From Lysobacteraceae bacterium PS02065 (GTDB taxonomy: Bacteria > Pseudomonadota > Gammaproteobacteria > Xanthomonadales > Rhodanobacteraceae), in assembly GCA_029959555.1 (NCBI GenBank), contig JASCPI010000019.1, forward strand, positions 1 to 64,000: a stretch of 64,000 nucleotides of DNA, written 5' to 3'. The notes under the pieces are model-generated. The model worked only from the letters and a program-made list of their open reading frames with translations, searched no databases and had not been told where the DNA came from. Shown in pieces: positions 44,627 to 53,665 of the stretch. The position numbers were made by a program, and so were the translations under genes. Positions within the stretch are counted from its first letter, which is position 1; every line of letters starts with the position of its first letter.

Positions 44627-44709
44627 GGCGGAATCGCCTGCGGCGGTTCCGCCCTACCCGACGTCGTGACGTGCCCCTGTAGGGCGGAACCCGCACAGCG
44701 GATTCCGCC
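44627..44709. repeat. GGCGGAATC hairpin repeat, copy 3
   Basis: The left arm GGCGGAATCGCCTGCGGCGG... (44627-44657) and right arm TGTAGGGCGGAACCCGCACA... (44678-44709) are inverted copies. It sits between a plus-strand and a convergent minus-strand gene. Confidence 0.85.
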
Positions 44710-44851
44710 GTGAGGCGACGCGCAGGTGACAGACGCTCGATCAGGAGCGTCGCATGGCAACTCGGTGATCGAATGGTGTCGGCGTGACGGCGACCCTCCG
44801 ACTCCGAGGCCCTCGTGCGATCGCATCGCCATCGATGCGACCTGCGTGGCG

Positions 44852-45391
44852 TCAATCGTGTTCCGGAGTCGCGAAGCCGAGCCTCGATCGCCAGACGACA
44901 AGGACACGCTGTGCTTCCGCCTTGTCGGTGAACGCGCCCATCTCGATGGGCGGCGCCGACGCGAGCGCAATGACGATCGCGAACGTGCGTGGGCCGTCCT
45001 CGGGATCGTGTGCATGGAGTTCGACCGTGCGGATCGCCTCGCTCGCATGGACATGCTCGCACACGCCGGTGGCGGGGGCACGCGTGGTGCGCACCAGTCC
45101 GCGGCCCGCGTGCTCGAGGCGTACGGCCTGCATCGGCAGGAACAGCGCGATACGCAGGCAGAACGCGCCGAAACCGACGAACGCGAGGATGCCGACCACC
45201 GACGCCACCACGCCGCCGATCTTCGCCGCGGTATCGATCGGCCGCATGTCGAACGCGAGCCACGCGAAGAACGGCGAGAACGAGAACGCGAGCACGCCGG
45301 CGATCATCGCGGCGATGCGCACGCCGCGCTGGCTGCCGTGCTCCTCGTAGATCAACGCATCGCGGGTTTCGGTGAAGGTGAAGGCGGGCAT
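44852..45391 (-). CDS. Hypothetical membrane protein
   Basis: A 179-residue protein with two hydrophobic hairpins (about residues 25-50 and 60-85) and a C-terminal soluble beta-rich domain (CEHVHASEAIRTVELHAHDPEDGP, TFAIVIALASAPPIEMG). The family is not recognised; the layout resembles small membrane-anchored PH-like proteins. ATG 45391 is preferred; ATG 45427 is possible. Confidence 0.65.
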   Translation of the reverse strand: MPAFTFTETRDALIYEEHGSQRGVRIAAMIAGVLAFSFSPFFAWLAFDMRPIDTAAKIGGVVASVVGILAFVGFGAFCLRIALFLPMQAVRLEHAGRGLVRTTRAPATGVCEHVHASEAIRTVELHAHDPEDGPRTFAIVIALASAPPIEMGAFTDKAEAQRVLVVWRSRLGFATPEHD

Positions 45392-45519
45392 GGGGGGCTG
45401 CCTGATGTTGTCGTCCAACGTTGGCATGTTCGCCGCTCGGGAGTGTGGCTCCGCAACCGTTCCAGAATCGGCGTCGCGAGCTCGAGCTTGCGCCTCGACA
45501 CGAGAATGCCTTACCTACC

Positions 45520-45693
45520 GTCATCCGGCGGCTCTCAACAGCCGAATGGCTGGTCAAGCCGGGATCCCCTTGAGCCTTTGGAGGATGTGACCGGCCGACC
45601 CTTACGCACAACTCCATTCCAGCTTTGCAGGAATCCGCAACGATTCACATCGACGAACGCTCAAGGGGATCCCGGCTTTCGCCGGGATGACGG
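45520..45693. repeat. GTCATCCCGGC REPIN-like element, copy 2
   Basis: The left end at 45520 carries the insert GGCTCTCAACAGCCGAATGG and then GGGATCCCCTTGAG; the right end, CTCAAGGGGATCCCGGCTTT..., closes at 45693. A further partial GCCGGGATGAC follows at 45708. There is no gene in the 450 bases between the neighbours. Confidence 0.8.
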
Positions 45694-45848
45694 CGTGAAA
45701 GGCTTTTGCCGGGATGACGGTGTGAAGGCGGGGTGGGTGACCTGAGCTCGCAACGCCCCTGCGCTGCTTGGCCCTGGGACAGCGCGGCCCTCAAACGAGA
45801 ATCCCTCTCTCCGAGACGATCACCCGCGACACACGAGAACCCCGTCCC

Positions 45849-47456
45849 TCACTCCTCATCCTCCGGCATCGACGCCACATCCCCGAGCAGCTGCTGCGCC
45901 TCGTCGCCGGGCAGCGTCTCGACGCCGCGCAACTTGCGCTCGATCGCGCGCGTGCGGATGCCCGCGTCGCCGATGGTCTTCTGCACGTGGCCGAGCTGCG
46001 TCGTGGCCTTCTCGAGCACCGTCGCGAACTTGCCGAATTCGGTCTTGACCGCGCCGAGCACCTGCCAGACCTCGCTCGAGCGCTTCTCGATCGCGAGCGT
46101 GCGGAAGCCCATCTGCAGACTGTTGAGCAGGGCCGTGAGCGTGGTCGGGCCGGCGAGCACGATGCGGTGTTCGCGCTGCAGCACGTCGACGAGGCCGGGA
46201 CGGCGGATCGTCTCGGCGTAGAGGCCTTCGGTCGGCAGGAACATGACCGCGAAGTCGGTCGTGTGCGGCGGGACCACGTACTTGTCGCTGATCGATTTCG
46301 CCTGCACGCGGATCGCGCGCTCGAGCTGGGCGGCGCAGGTGCGCACCGCGTCGACGTCGCCCTTCTCCTGCGCATCGAGCAGGCGCTCGTAGTCCTCGCG
46401 CGGGAACTTCGCGTCGATCGGCAGCATCACCGGCGCGTCGGTGTCGCCGCGACCCGGCAGCCGGATCGCGAAATCGACGGCTTCGGTGCTGCCGGGTTTC
46501 ACGCGTGCCCCGCGCTCGTACTGCTCGACAGTCAGCGTCTGCTCGAGGATCGTCTCGAGCTGCACTTCACCCCAGCCACCGCGGTCCTTGACGTTGGTCA
46601 GCACGCGCTTGAGATCACCGACGCCGGTGGCGAGCTGCTGCATCTCGCCGAGGCCGCGCTGGACCTGCTCGAGACGCTCGGAGACGAGCTTGAACGACGC
46701 TCCGAGGCGCGCCTCGAGCGTGGTCTGCAGCTTCTCGTCGACGGTCACGCGCATCTGCTCGAGCTTCTGCGCGTTGTCGGCCTGCAGCGCGGCGAGCTTG
46801 TCCTCGAGCGTCTTGCGCATCTCGCCGATGCGCAGCTCGTTGCGCTGGGTAAGCTCGGTGAGGCGCTGGCCCAGCGACTCGGAGAAGCGCAGCTGCGACT
46901 CGGCGCCCTCGAGGCGGCCCTTGCGGCCGTCTTCGAGCAGGTCCTTGCGCAGGCCGGCGAAGTTCTCGCCTGTGCGCTCGGTCAAGCCGACCAGCTGCGC
47001 ACCGAACGCCTCGATGCGCGCGTGCTGCTGCTGACCGAACGCCTCGAGCTGCGTGCGCATCTCGAGGAGCCGCTGCCCGAGCAGCTCGGCACTGCGCTGC
47101 TGCGCTGCGGCGCCTTCCTCGCGGGCCTTGCGCGCATCCTCGACCGCGCTCTCGCGCAGCGTGTCCAGGCGCGCGTCGAGGCGCGTCGACAACTCGACGA
47201 GGCCACGCCCAGTGGCCTCGGCCTGCGCGCCCTGCTGCTGCGACGCGCGCGCGAGCTCGTCACGAAGTTCGGTGCGCGCCTGGCGGGATTCGTCGCGCAG
47301 CGTAGCCTCGAGACGCGCGAAGTCGGCCTGGCGGGCGGCCTGCTCCTCGGGCGAGGGTCGCGGGCGCCGGAACAGCACCGCGAACTGAAGCACGATGACC
47401 GCAGCCAACAGGCCGGCAAGGATCAGGAAGACGGGGGACAGGAGATCGTTGGGCAT
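45849..47456 (-). CDS. rmuC: DNA recombination protein RmuC
   Basis: A 535-residue protein with an N-terminal membrane anchor (residues 4-28), a long coiled coil (about 35-290) and the RmuC domain with GGWGEVQLETILEQTLTVEQY, VDFAIRLPGRG and PIDAKFPREDYERLLDAQEK. It is a nuclease-like protein that limits inversions at short inverted repeats, which is notable next to the REPIN-like elements on both sides. Length and order are typical. Confidence 0.95.
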   Translation of the reverse strand: MPNDLLSPVFLILAGLLAAVIVLQFAVLFRRPRPSPEEQAARQADFARLEATLRDESRQARTELRDELARASQQQGAQAEATGRGLVELSTRLDARLDTLRESAVEDARKAREEGAAAQQRSAELLGQRLLEMRTQLEAFGQQQHARIEAFGAQLVGLTERTGENFAGLRKDLLEDGRKGRLEGAESQLRFSESLGQRLTELTQRNELRIGEMRKTLEDKLAALQADNAQKLEQMRVTVDEKLQTTLEARLGASFKLVSERLEQVQRGLGEMQQLATGVGDLKRVLTNVKDRGGWGEVQLETILEQTLTVEQYERGARVKPGSTEAVDFAIRLPGRGDTDAPVMLPIDAKFPREDYERLLDAQEKGDVDAVRTCAAQLERAIRVQAKSISDKYVVPPHTTDFAVMFLPTEGLYAETIRRPGLVDVLQREHRIVLAGPTTLTALLNSLQMGFRTLAIEKRSSEVWQVLGAVKTEFGKFATVLEKATTQLGHVQKTIGDAGIRTRAIERKLRGVETLPGDEAQQLLGDVASMPEDEE

Positions 47457-47532
47457 CCGCGCAGTGTAGCGGGCGGCGTCTCAGGGGCTGAGCGTGGGAG
47501 GGTGCCGAGGTTTCGCGGAAGCACCACCAACC

Positions 47533-47698
47533 GTCATCCCGGCGAAAGCCGGGATCCCCTTGAGCGTTGCGTCGCTCAGGAAGCCGCTGTGACAGTGTGC
47601 TCCACACTCGGCAGCCCGTTTCGGTCAGGTCTGACGCAGGTTCCCAAGCTCGCCACGTCACCAGCGCTCAAGGGGATCCCGGCTTTCGCCGGGATGAC
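47533..47698. repeat. GTCATCCCGGC REPIN-like element, copy 3
   Basis: The left end GTCATCCCGGCGAAAGCCGG... (47533-47564) and right end GCTCAAGGGGATCCCGGCTT... (47665-47698) are near-perfect inverted repeats around 100 bases. This is the cleanest copy in the window. Confidence 0.85.
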
Positions 47699-47815
47699 AG
47701 CAAAAAAGATGTGCTTCGAGTTCCAGCACTCGACGCGGGACAGTCGACGGGTGAAACGCCGGATGACCGGTGTGGCGCTTCTGGACTCCATCATTGTCGG
47801 GGTATGAAGCAAGCG

Positions 47816-47870
47816 GTCATCCCGGCGCAGGCCGGAAGCGCTCCAGAACAGCGCGCAGCGCTGGTCATCC
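47816..47870. repeat. GTCATCCCGGC element, single end
   Basis: GGTCATCCCGGCGCAGGCCGG is followed by AACAGCGCGCAGCGCTGGTC, the same variant as the left end at 19985. Confidence 0.7.
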
Positions 47871-48039
47871 GGTGCCTCCACGGACCGAGCCGCCTCACGC
47901 CGCGAGAGGGCCCTTCGCGAAGCTGACGGCGCGAACGTCCGAAGCCTGAGACCGCGCCCCCGCTCTCCCCTGGCAATCCGCGGCAACCTTTGACCAGACC
48001 CCAGCTAACCAAGCCCCCACCCGGTGCATCCTAGCGTCC

Positions 48040-48600
48040 ATGACCGAAGATCAGGCCGCCTGGCTCGAGCGGGCCCGGCGTGGGGACCACCGAGCGTTTC
48101 GCCACATCGTCGACACCCATGCGCCGGCGTTGTTCCGCGTGTGCGCGCGCATCACGGCCGACAAGGCGCTGGCCGAGGACGCGGTGCAGGAGGCGTTCTT
48201 CAACGCCTACCGGCATCTGGCCGACTTCGACGGGCGCGCCGCGTTCACGACGTGGCTGCACCGCATCGGGGTCAATGCCGCGCTCGAGCAGTTGCGTCGG
48301 CGCCGCCGCCACGACGTCCACGAGACCGTCGAGGACTATGACGAAGGTCCCGGTTTCGACGCGATCGATCCGGAAGCCGGTCCGGAGCGCGTCGCCCACG
48401 GTGCGCAGGTGCGGCGCGAAGTCGAGGCGCTGCTCGCGCGCATGAGCACGATCGAGCGCACCGCCTTCGTGCTGCGCCACCACGAGGGACAGTCGCTCGA
48501 GGACATCTCGGCGGCGCTCTCGCTCAACGTCAACGCCTGCAAGCAGGCGATCTTCCGTGCGGTGCGCAAGCTGCGCGCCGTGCTCGAACCGAACGGGTGA
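48040..48600 (+). CDS. RNA polymerase ECF sigma factor
   Basis: A 186-residue sigma-70 family factor with region 2 (FRHIVDTHAPALFRVCARIT, DAVQEAFFNAYRHLADFDG) and region 4 (MSTIERTAFVLRHHEGQSLEDISAALSLNVNACKQAIFRAVRKLR). It would direct transcription of the operon that follows and perhaps of distant genes. The stop overlaps the start of the anti-sigma gene (TGATG). The inducing signal is unknown. Confidence 0.94.
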   Translation: MTEDQAAWLERARRGDHRAFRHIVDTHAPALFRVCARITADKALAEDAVQEAFFNAYRHLADFDGRAAFTTWLHRIGVNAALEQLRRRRRHDVHETVEDYDEGPGFDAIDPEAGPERVAHGAQVRREVEALLARMSTIERTAFVLRHHEGQSLEDISAALSLNVNACKQAIFRAVRKLRAVLEPNG

Positions 48601-49370
48601 TGCCCATGGAACGGATCCACGACGACGATCTCGTGCTCTACGCCTTCGGCGACCTCGGCGAGGCCGCACGTGCGCGCATCGAGTACGCCGTGCAGACCGA
48701 CGCCGACGTGCGCGCGCGCCTGCAGCGTCTCGAAGAGGCCCTCGCGCTGGCCGACGACGTGCCTGCGCCGGTGGCCGATGAGGCGCTCGCCGCGCGCGTC
48801 TGGCAGAGCCTCGAACCGCGCATCGCTGCACCGGCACGCCTGCCGTGGCGCGAGCGCATCGCCGCGTGGCTGGACGGCTTCGCACCACCACGTCTCGCGC
48901 TCGGCGGCCTCGCGGCCTGCGCACTTGCCGTCGCGATCGGCGCGGGCTTCCTTGCCGGCCGCCATACCGCACCCGAACCCGATGCGATCGCCCAGCAACG
49001 TGCGGACGATGCCGCGCGGCGTGTGCTCGATGCCTACGTCGCCGCGCACCTGCGTGCGAGCGAAGGTGTGCTCGTGACCGCGAGCAATACCGGCAGCCCG
49101 GCGCTGCTCGACGGCAACCGCGAACTCGCCGCCGGGCTCGTCGAATCGAACCGCCTCTATGCACGTGCCGCCGAGCGCGCGGGCGACCTGCGCCTGGCCA
49201 CGTTCCTGCGCCAGCTCGAGCCCGTGCTCGTGTCGCTGGCTAACCGCGCACCGCCCGCCACCGTCCAACCCGACGACGGCCTGCGCGACTACCTGCGCGA
49301 GACCGACCTGCTGTTCGAGATGCGCGCGACGCAGGCGCGCCTCGAACAACCCCGCGAACACCGCACCTGA
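48600..49370 (+). CDS. Membrane-anchored anti-sigma factor candidate
   Basis: A 256-residue protein with a cytoplasmic N-terminal region (HDDDLVLYAFGDLGEAARARIEY), one membrane helix (about residues 98-120) and a periplasmic helical domain. The N terminus resembles anti-sigma domains but lacks the H-x3-C-x2-C zinc motif. Its ATG overlaps the sigma-factor stop, which strongly suggests that it controls that factor. ATG 48606 is an alternative start. Confidence 0.8.
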   Translation: MPMERIHDDDLVLYAFGDLGEAARARIEYAVQTDADVRARLQRLEEALALADDVPAPVADEALAARVWQSLEPRIAAPARLPWRERIAAWLDGFAPPRLALGGLAACALAVAIGAGFLAGRHTAPEPDAIAQQRADDAARRVLDAYVAAHLRASEGVLVTASNTGSPALLDGNRELAAGLVESNRLYARAAERAGDLRLATFLRQLEPVLVSLANRAPPATVQPDDGLRDYLRETDLLFEMRATQARLEQPREHRT

Positions 49371-49389
49371 GTTCCACCGAGGATCCGCC

Positions 49390-50586
49390 ATGACCCGTTT
49401 CGCTTCCTTCGCCCTCGCCGCCGCGATCGCCCTGGCCTTGTCGCCGCGTGCGCACGCCGTGGCCTCCGACGACGCGATGGCGCCGTCCGACAAGGCCGCC
49501 AACGCGCTGTACTGGGAGGCGCAGTCGTCGCTGCGCGCCTCCGACTGGCCTACCGCGCTGCAACGCTTCGAACAGCTCGAGAAGCAGCTGCGCGAACGCG
49601 AGCCGCAGAGCGCCGACGCCGCGCTGTACTGGCGCGCCTACACGCTCGTGCAGGCGCGCCGCACGACCGAGGCGCGCAAGGTCGTCGAGCGCCTGCACCG
49701 CGAGTTCCCGAAGAGCCGCTGGGGCGGCGATGCCGACGCCTTGTTCGCCGCGAAGGACGTGCCGAAGGCCGGCGACGACGGCGAGCTCGCCGACGCCGCG
49801 ATCGAGGCCTTGCTGTCGGCCCCGCCCGAGCGCGCGATCCCGCTGCTCAAGCGCGTGCTCGACGGCACGCGTCCCGCGCGCACCAAGAAGCGCGCACTGT
49901 TCGTGCTGAGCCAGTACGACGAGCCGGCCGCGCTCGAGATCGTCGCGGCGACCACGCGCCACGCCGATCCCGACCTGCGCCGCGAAGCGATCCGCGTGCT
50001 CGGCATCGGCGGGCAGCCACGCGGCCTCGACGTGCTGCGCGAGAGCTACGCGTCAAGCAGCGATCCGGCCGACAAGCGCGCGATCATCGAAGCCTGGATG
50101 ATCGCGGGCCGCAAGGATCTGATCCTCGCCGCCGCGCGCGACGAGAAGGACGCTTCGGTGCGCCACCAGGCCACGCAGATGCTCGGCACGCTCGATGCGG
50201 AGCCCGAGCTGCGGCAGCTGCTCGACACCTCGAAGGATCCGGCCCAGCGCGACGCCGTGCTGCAGGCGCTCGGCATCGCCGGCGCGGCCTCGACGCTCGC
50301 CACGATCGCGGTCGACACGAAGCAGGACGAACCCACCCGCATGGCCGCGATGCGCGGGCTCGGCATCGCCGGCGGCAAGGAGTACCTCGGCGAGATCTAC
50401 GCGAAAGCGAACACGCCCGCGCTGCGCGACGGTGCGCTGCAGGCCATGCTGATCGCGGGCGACGGCAAGACCATGCTCGAGCTCTACCGCAAGGCGACCT
50501 CCACGGAAGAGAAGAAGGCCTTGCTGCGCATGCTGAGTCTCGTCGACAGCGACGCCGCGCTCGAGGCGATCGAAAAGGAGCTGTAA
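49390..50586 (+). CDS. Exported TPR/HEAT-repeat protein
   Basis: A 398-residue exported protein with signal peptide (cleavage near AHAVAS). TPR-like helices (about 40-110) are followed by eight or more HEAT-like units, such as RTKKRALFVLSQYDEPAALEIV, PDLRREAIRVLGIGGQPRGLDVL and ASVRHQATQMLGTLD. Such proteins act as periplasmic scaffolds or inhibitors. GAGGAT lies eight bases before the ATG and the gene is 19 bases after the anti-sigma gene, so it is part of the ECF operon. Confidence 0.85.
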   Translation: MTRFASFALAAAIALALSPRAHAVASDDAMAPSDKAANALYWEAQSSLRASDWPTALQRFEQLEKQLREREPQSADAALYWRAYTLVQARRTTEARKVVERLHREFPKSRWGGDADALFAAKDVPKAGDDGELADAAIEALLSAPPERAIPLLKRVLDGTRPARTKKRALFVLSQYDEPAALEIVAATTRHADPDLRREAIRVLGIGGQPRGLDVLRESYASSSDPADKRAIIEAWMIAGRKDLILAAARDEKDASVRHQATQMLGTLDAEPELRQLLDTSKDPAQRDAVLQALGIAGAASTLATIAVDTKQDEPTRMAAMRGLGIAGGKEYLGEIYAKANTPALRDGALQAMLIAGDGKTMLELYRKATSTEEKKALLRMLSLVDSDAALEAIEKEL

Positions 50587-50655
50587 GCGCGCTCCGCTCC
50601 ACCGCGGCGCGCGTGGCGCGCCGCGTCCCTCCCCCATCGTTGCGAGGTTCCTGCC

Positions 50656-51645
50656 ATGTTCCTGCGATCGCTCGGCATCGCGCTGTGCGCGTGCCTGTCG
50701 TTCGGCGTCGACGCCGTCGGCGCCACCTCTTCCTCCACCGTTTCGCGCGCCCTCGCCGGTGCCGACGGCTGGGTCGCCTACGACGTGCCGATGGTCGCCG
50801 ACGCCGGCGTGCCGTGCTGTTTCTCCGGTCGAGGCGACGCCGAAGGCTGCGACCTCGATGCACGCGGCTGGGGCGTGCAGGTCAACGGCGACCGCGGTGT
50901 CGCGCGCACCGACACGACGCTGACCGTGTACCTGCATGCCAGGGGCGGCGAGGTCGACGACGTGCGCGCCTACGCTCGCAGCTGCCCTGTGCGTGCACGC
51001 GGCACGATCACGCGTCTCGACGGCATCGAGGTCGCCGACAGCCTCGCCTGGCTCGAGGCCCGTGCCGATGCGGGTGGCGAGCGCGCGCAGGACGGCGCGC
51101 TGCCCGCGATCGCCTGGCATGCCGACGACGCGGCGACGCGGCTACTCGAGCGACGCGCCGAACCGGGCCGCTCGAACGACCAGCGCGAGAAGGCGATGTT
51201 CTGGCTGTCGCAGAGCCGCGGCGCCGAGGGCGCGCGCATCGTGCTGCGCCACGCGCGCGGCGATGCCGATCCGGACCTGCGCGAGAAGGCGCTGTTCCCG
51301 CTCTCGCAGAGCCGCGGCATCGACGCCTACGCCTCGCTGTTCGGCATCGCACGCGAGGACACGAGCACCAAGGTGCGCAGCCAGGCCTTGTTCTGGATGG
51401 CGCAGACGCAGGACACGCGCGCCGTCGCCGACATCAGCGCGCGCGTGCGCGACGACCGCGACGACGACGTGCGCGAGCAGGGCGTGTTCGCGCTGTCGCA
51501 GCTCGACGACGGCCGCGGCGACGGTGCGCTCGTCGCCCTCGTGCGCGGCGACTACCCGCGCGAGGTGCGCAGGAAGGCCTTGTTCTGGCTCGGCCAGTCG
51601 GGCTCGCCGCTGGCGCTGCAGGCGCTGGACGAGGCGTTGCGCTGA
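50656..51645 (+). CDS. Exported HEAT-repeat protein
   Basis: A 329-residue exported protein with signal peptide (cleavage near VGATSS). The N-terminal 150 residues form a cysteine-containing domain (GVPCCFSGRGDAEGCDLDARGWG). It is followed by five HEAT-like units with the repeated phrase REKA(M/L)F(W/P)LSQSR, near QREKAMFWLSQSRGAEGARI and RSQALFWMAQTQDTRAV. It lies 69 bases after the first HEAT gene and is likely its functional partner. Confidence 0.85.
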   Translation: MFLRSLGIALCACLSFGVDAVGATSSSTVSRALAGADGWVAYDVPMVADAGVPCCFSGRGDAEGCDLDARGWGVQVNGDRGVARTDTTLTVYLHARGGEVDDVRAYARSCPVRARGTITRLDGIEVADSLAWLEARADAGGERAQDGALPAIAWHADDAATRLLERRAEPGRSNDQREKAMFWLSQSRGAEGARIVLRHARGDADPDLREKALFPLSQSRGIDAYASLFGIAREDTSTKVRSQALFWMAQTQDTRAVADISARVRDDRDDDVREQGVFALSQLDDGRGDGALVALVRGDYPREVRRKALFWLGQSGSPLALQALDEALR

Positions 51646-51752
51646 CCACGCACGCCGGAAGTCGGGACGCGCTGCCGTCGCGTGTCCCTGAAGCGGGCGC
51701 CCCTGGAAAGTCCCGCTTCCGCTCGTGAAGCCGCTGCGATTACGCTGGAGGG

Positions 51753-52682
51753 ATGGAACCGCATCACAAGGACGCGAGAACCCGCTGGCGCAGGCATGCC
51801 GCGACCGCATGCGGACTCGCCCTCGTGTTCGCGATCGGTGCGTGGCTGGGTCGTGCCAGCGTGCGTGACGAGGACATGCCGGCTGCCGTCGATCCGGTCG
51901 CCGCCGGCGTGTCGGCGATGACGCGATCACCTCCCGCTTCGCCCGCGACGCCGCGCCCGGCCACGTCTTTCCCGGCCCTGCCGGCGCAGGACGTTCCGGT
52001 CGCGGCGATCCACGACGAACTCGTCGCGCGCGCACGGCGCGGCGACGCGGCGGCGGCGATGCGGCTCGCGGTGGACCTGCGGCGGTGCCATGCGTGGCGA
52101 AGCGAACGGCTGGAGCAGGGCGAGGCGTCCGATCCGGATCACGCGCGGGATCCCGCCGTACTGGCGACGCGTTGCGACGGGATCCCGATGCAGGCCGTCG
52201 ATGCGGCCGACGAGTGGTTGCTCCGCGCGGCCGAACTCGGTGATACCGGCGCAATGGTCTGCTACGCCTGGTCTCCGGAAGACTATGCGCAGCCCGTCCT
52301 GTCGGAGCGGTGGATCGCGTGGGCGCGACGCTGGCGCGAGACGGCGCTGCCGTTCGCGGTGCGTGCCTACGAGGCCGGAGACGCCTCGGCCCTCCTGGTG
52401 CTGGCGAGCGCTTACGCCCCACGCGTCCACGGCATGCCGAGCAGTTCGATCGGTACGCTCGTCGAGCCCGACGTCGTGCGCGCTGCGGCCTTCAGCGCCA
52501 TGCTCGACAAGCTGCGCAGGAACGATCGCTCCCACGAACCTCCCGCCACTTGGAGAGGCCTGGACGAGGCGCAGGCGGTCGGGGCGAGCACGCTGTTCCT
52601 TCGCGACTGGCCCCGCTTCGCGAGCGCGGGGGATCCGTTCGACCTCTTCAGACGCTGTCCGCATGCGAGAGCACGACCGTGA
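51753..52682 (+). CDS. Membrane-anchored Sel1-like protein, paralogue A1
   Basis: A 309-residue protein with one N-terminal membrane helix (about residues 15-33), a Pro/Ala linker and a helical periplasmic region. Units such as ARARRGDAAAAMRLAVDL, AAELGDTGAMVCYAW and AYEAGDASALLVLASAY follow the Sel1/TPR pattern. It is a clear paralogue of the protein at 53666, with shared DTGAMVCYA/DTDAMVCYA and PVLS(E/D)RW motifs. The stop overlaps the GTG of the next gene. Confidence 0.8.
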   Translation: MEPHHKDARTRWRRHAATACGLALVFAIGAWLGRASVRDEDMPAAVDPVAAGVSAMTRSPPASPATPRPATSFPALPAQDVPVAAIHDELVARARRGDAAAAMRLAVDLRRCHAWRSERLEQGEASDPDHARDPAVLATRCDGIPMQAVDAADEWLLRAAELGDTGAMVCYAWSPEDYAQPVLSERWIAWARRWRETALPFAVRAYEAGDASALLVLASAYAPRVHGMPSSSIGTLVEPDVVRAAAFSAMLDKLRRNDRSHEPPATWRGLDEAQAVGASTLFLRDWPRFASAGDPFDLFRRCPHARARP

Positions 52683-53503
52683 CGTTGGCGCGTCTCGCGA
52701 TCGGCATGCTGATCGTGTTCGCAGGTGGCCTCTGGTGGGGCCGCATGTCCTCGCCGGCACGCGGACTCGACACACCCCCGAACGCCGCGTCGACGGCGCA
52801 GGAGCAAGTCATGCTTGCCGCGCCCGGTGATCTCGCAGCAGATCGCAGAAGCGGGTCCACCAGGAGCGCCGACGAGACATGGGACGAGGTTCGCGCCACG
52901 CTGGCGTGCCAGCAGCTCGCGGGACTGGAAAGCCAGGTCGTCGACGACGACGACGTGGAAGATCCCAACGTCGAGACATCGCGACGCGAGCAGGCGCTTG
53001 CCGTGCTTCGTACGGCCTGTGGCGATGCGCGCTTCACCGGTTGGCGCGATCTCGCGCGCGATCTCGAACGTGCCGCGAGACTCGGATCCCTCGAGGCGCG
53101 GCTCGAGTACGCCGTGCAGCCTCTTCTGTCCCCGCAGACCATGGCCGCCGATGTCGAGGCATGGGCCGCATGGCGCGAGCGAGCGCCACGCTACCTCGAT
53201 GACGCGATCACACGCGGTGACGCACGGGCGGCGGCGATGATCGCGATCGCGCGTGACCGGGACGCGTGCCCGCAGCCCGATGTGGATGCGCGCTGCGCAC
53301 GACGCGACCCGCTCGACTTCGTCTATGGCGCGACGCGCGACGACGCCGAGGCCCTGGCCTACTACCTCGTCGCCCATGCGCTCGGCGACCGTACGCCTTA
53401 CCTCGACGAACGCCTCGTGACCCTCGGCGCCCGGCTCGAACCGGCTGCACTCGTGGCGGCACGCGAGCGTGCCGCGGTGATCCTCGGCCGACCGCTGCCC
53501 TGA
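52679..53503 (+). CDS. Membrane-anchored Sel1-like protein, paralogue B1
   Basis: A 274-residue protein with an N-terminal membrane helix (ARLAIGMLIVFAGGLWWGRM) and a helical domain with ERAARLGSLEARLEYA, AITRGDARAAAMIAIARD and a C-terminal YLDERLVTLGARLEPAAL. It is a paralogue of the protein at 54664. GTG 52679 overlaps the preceding stop (GTGA), so A1 and B1 are translated together. Confidence 0.8.
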   Translation: MTLARLAIGMLIVFAGGLWWGRMSSPARGLDTPPNAASTAQEQVMLAAPGDLAADRRSGSTRSADETWDEVRATLACQQLAGLESQVVDDDDVEDPNVETSRREQALAVLRTACGDARFTGWRDLARDLERAARLGSLEARLEYAVQPLLSPQTMAADVEAWAAWRERAPRYLDDAITRGDARAAAMIAIARDRDACPQPDVDARCARRDPLDFVYGATRDDAEALAYYLVAHALGDRTPYLDERLVTLGARLEPAALVAARERAAVILGRPLP

Positions 53504-53665
53504 ACTTCGCTGTCGCGGACGTGTCGTACGTCCCCGCGAGGGCCGCACGGCATGACACGACTGCGGAACGCCGATCCGGCTTCCGTGGGGTCATCGTGCC
53601 GTTCCATCCCGAGCGATCCCCAACCCAGGTTGTCGTCGCGCGACCGCGACCGGCGGCGTGCGCGG

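Larger units (their letters stand above)
47457..48039. other. Intergenic gap with REPIN-like elements
   Basis: A divergent gap of about 580 bases. It contains the element at 47533-47698 and a solo end at 47816-47870. No gene or clear sigma-factor promoter could be placed upstream of 48040. Confidence 0.6.
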
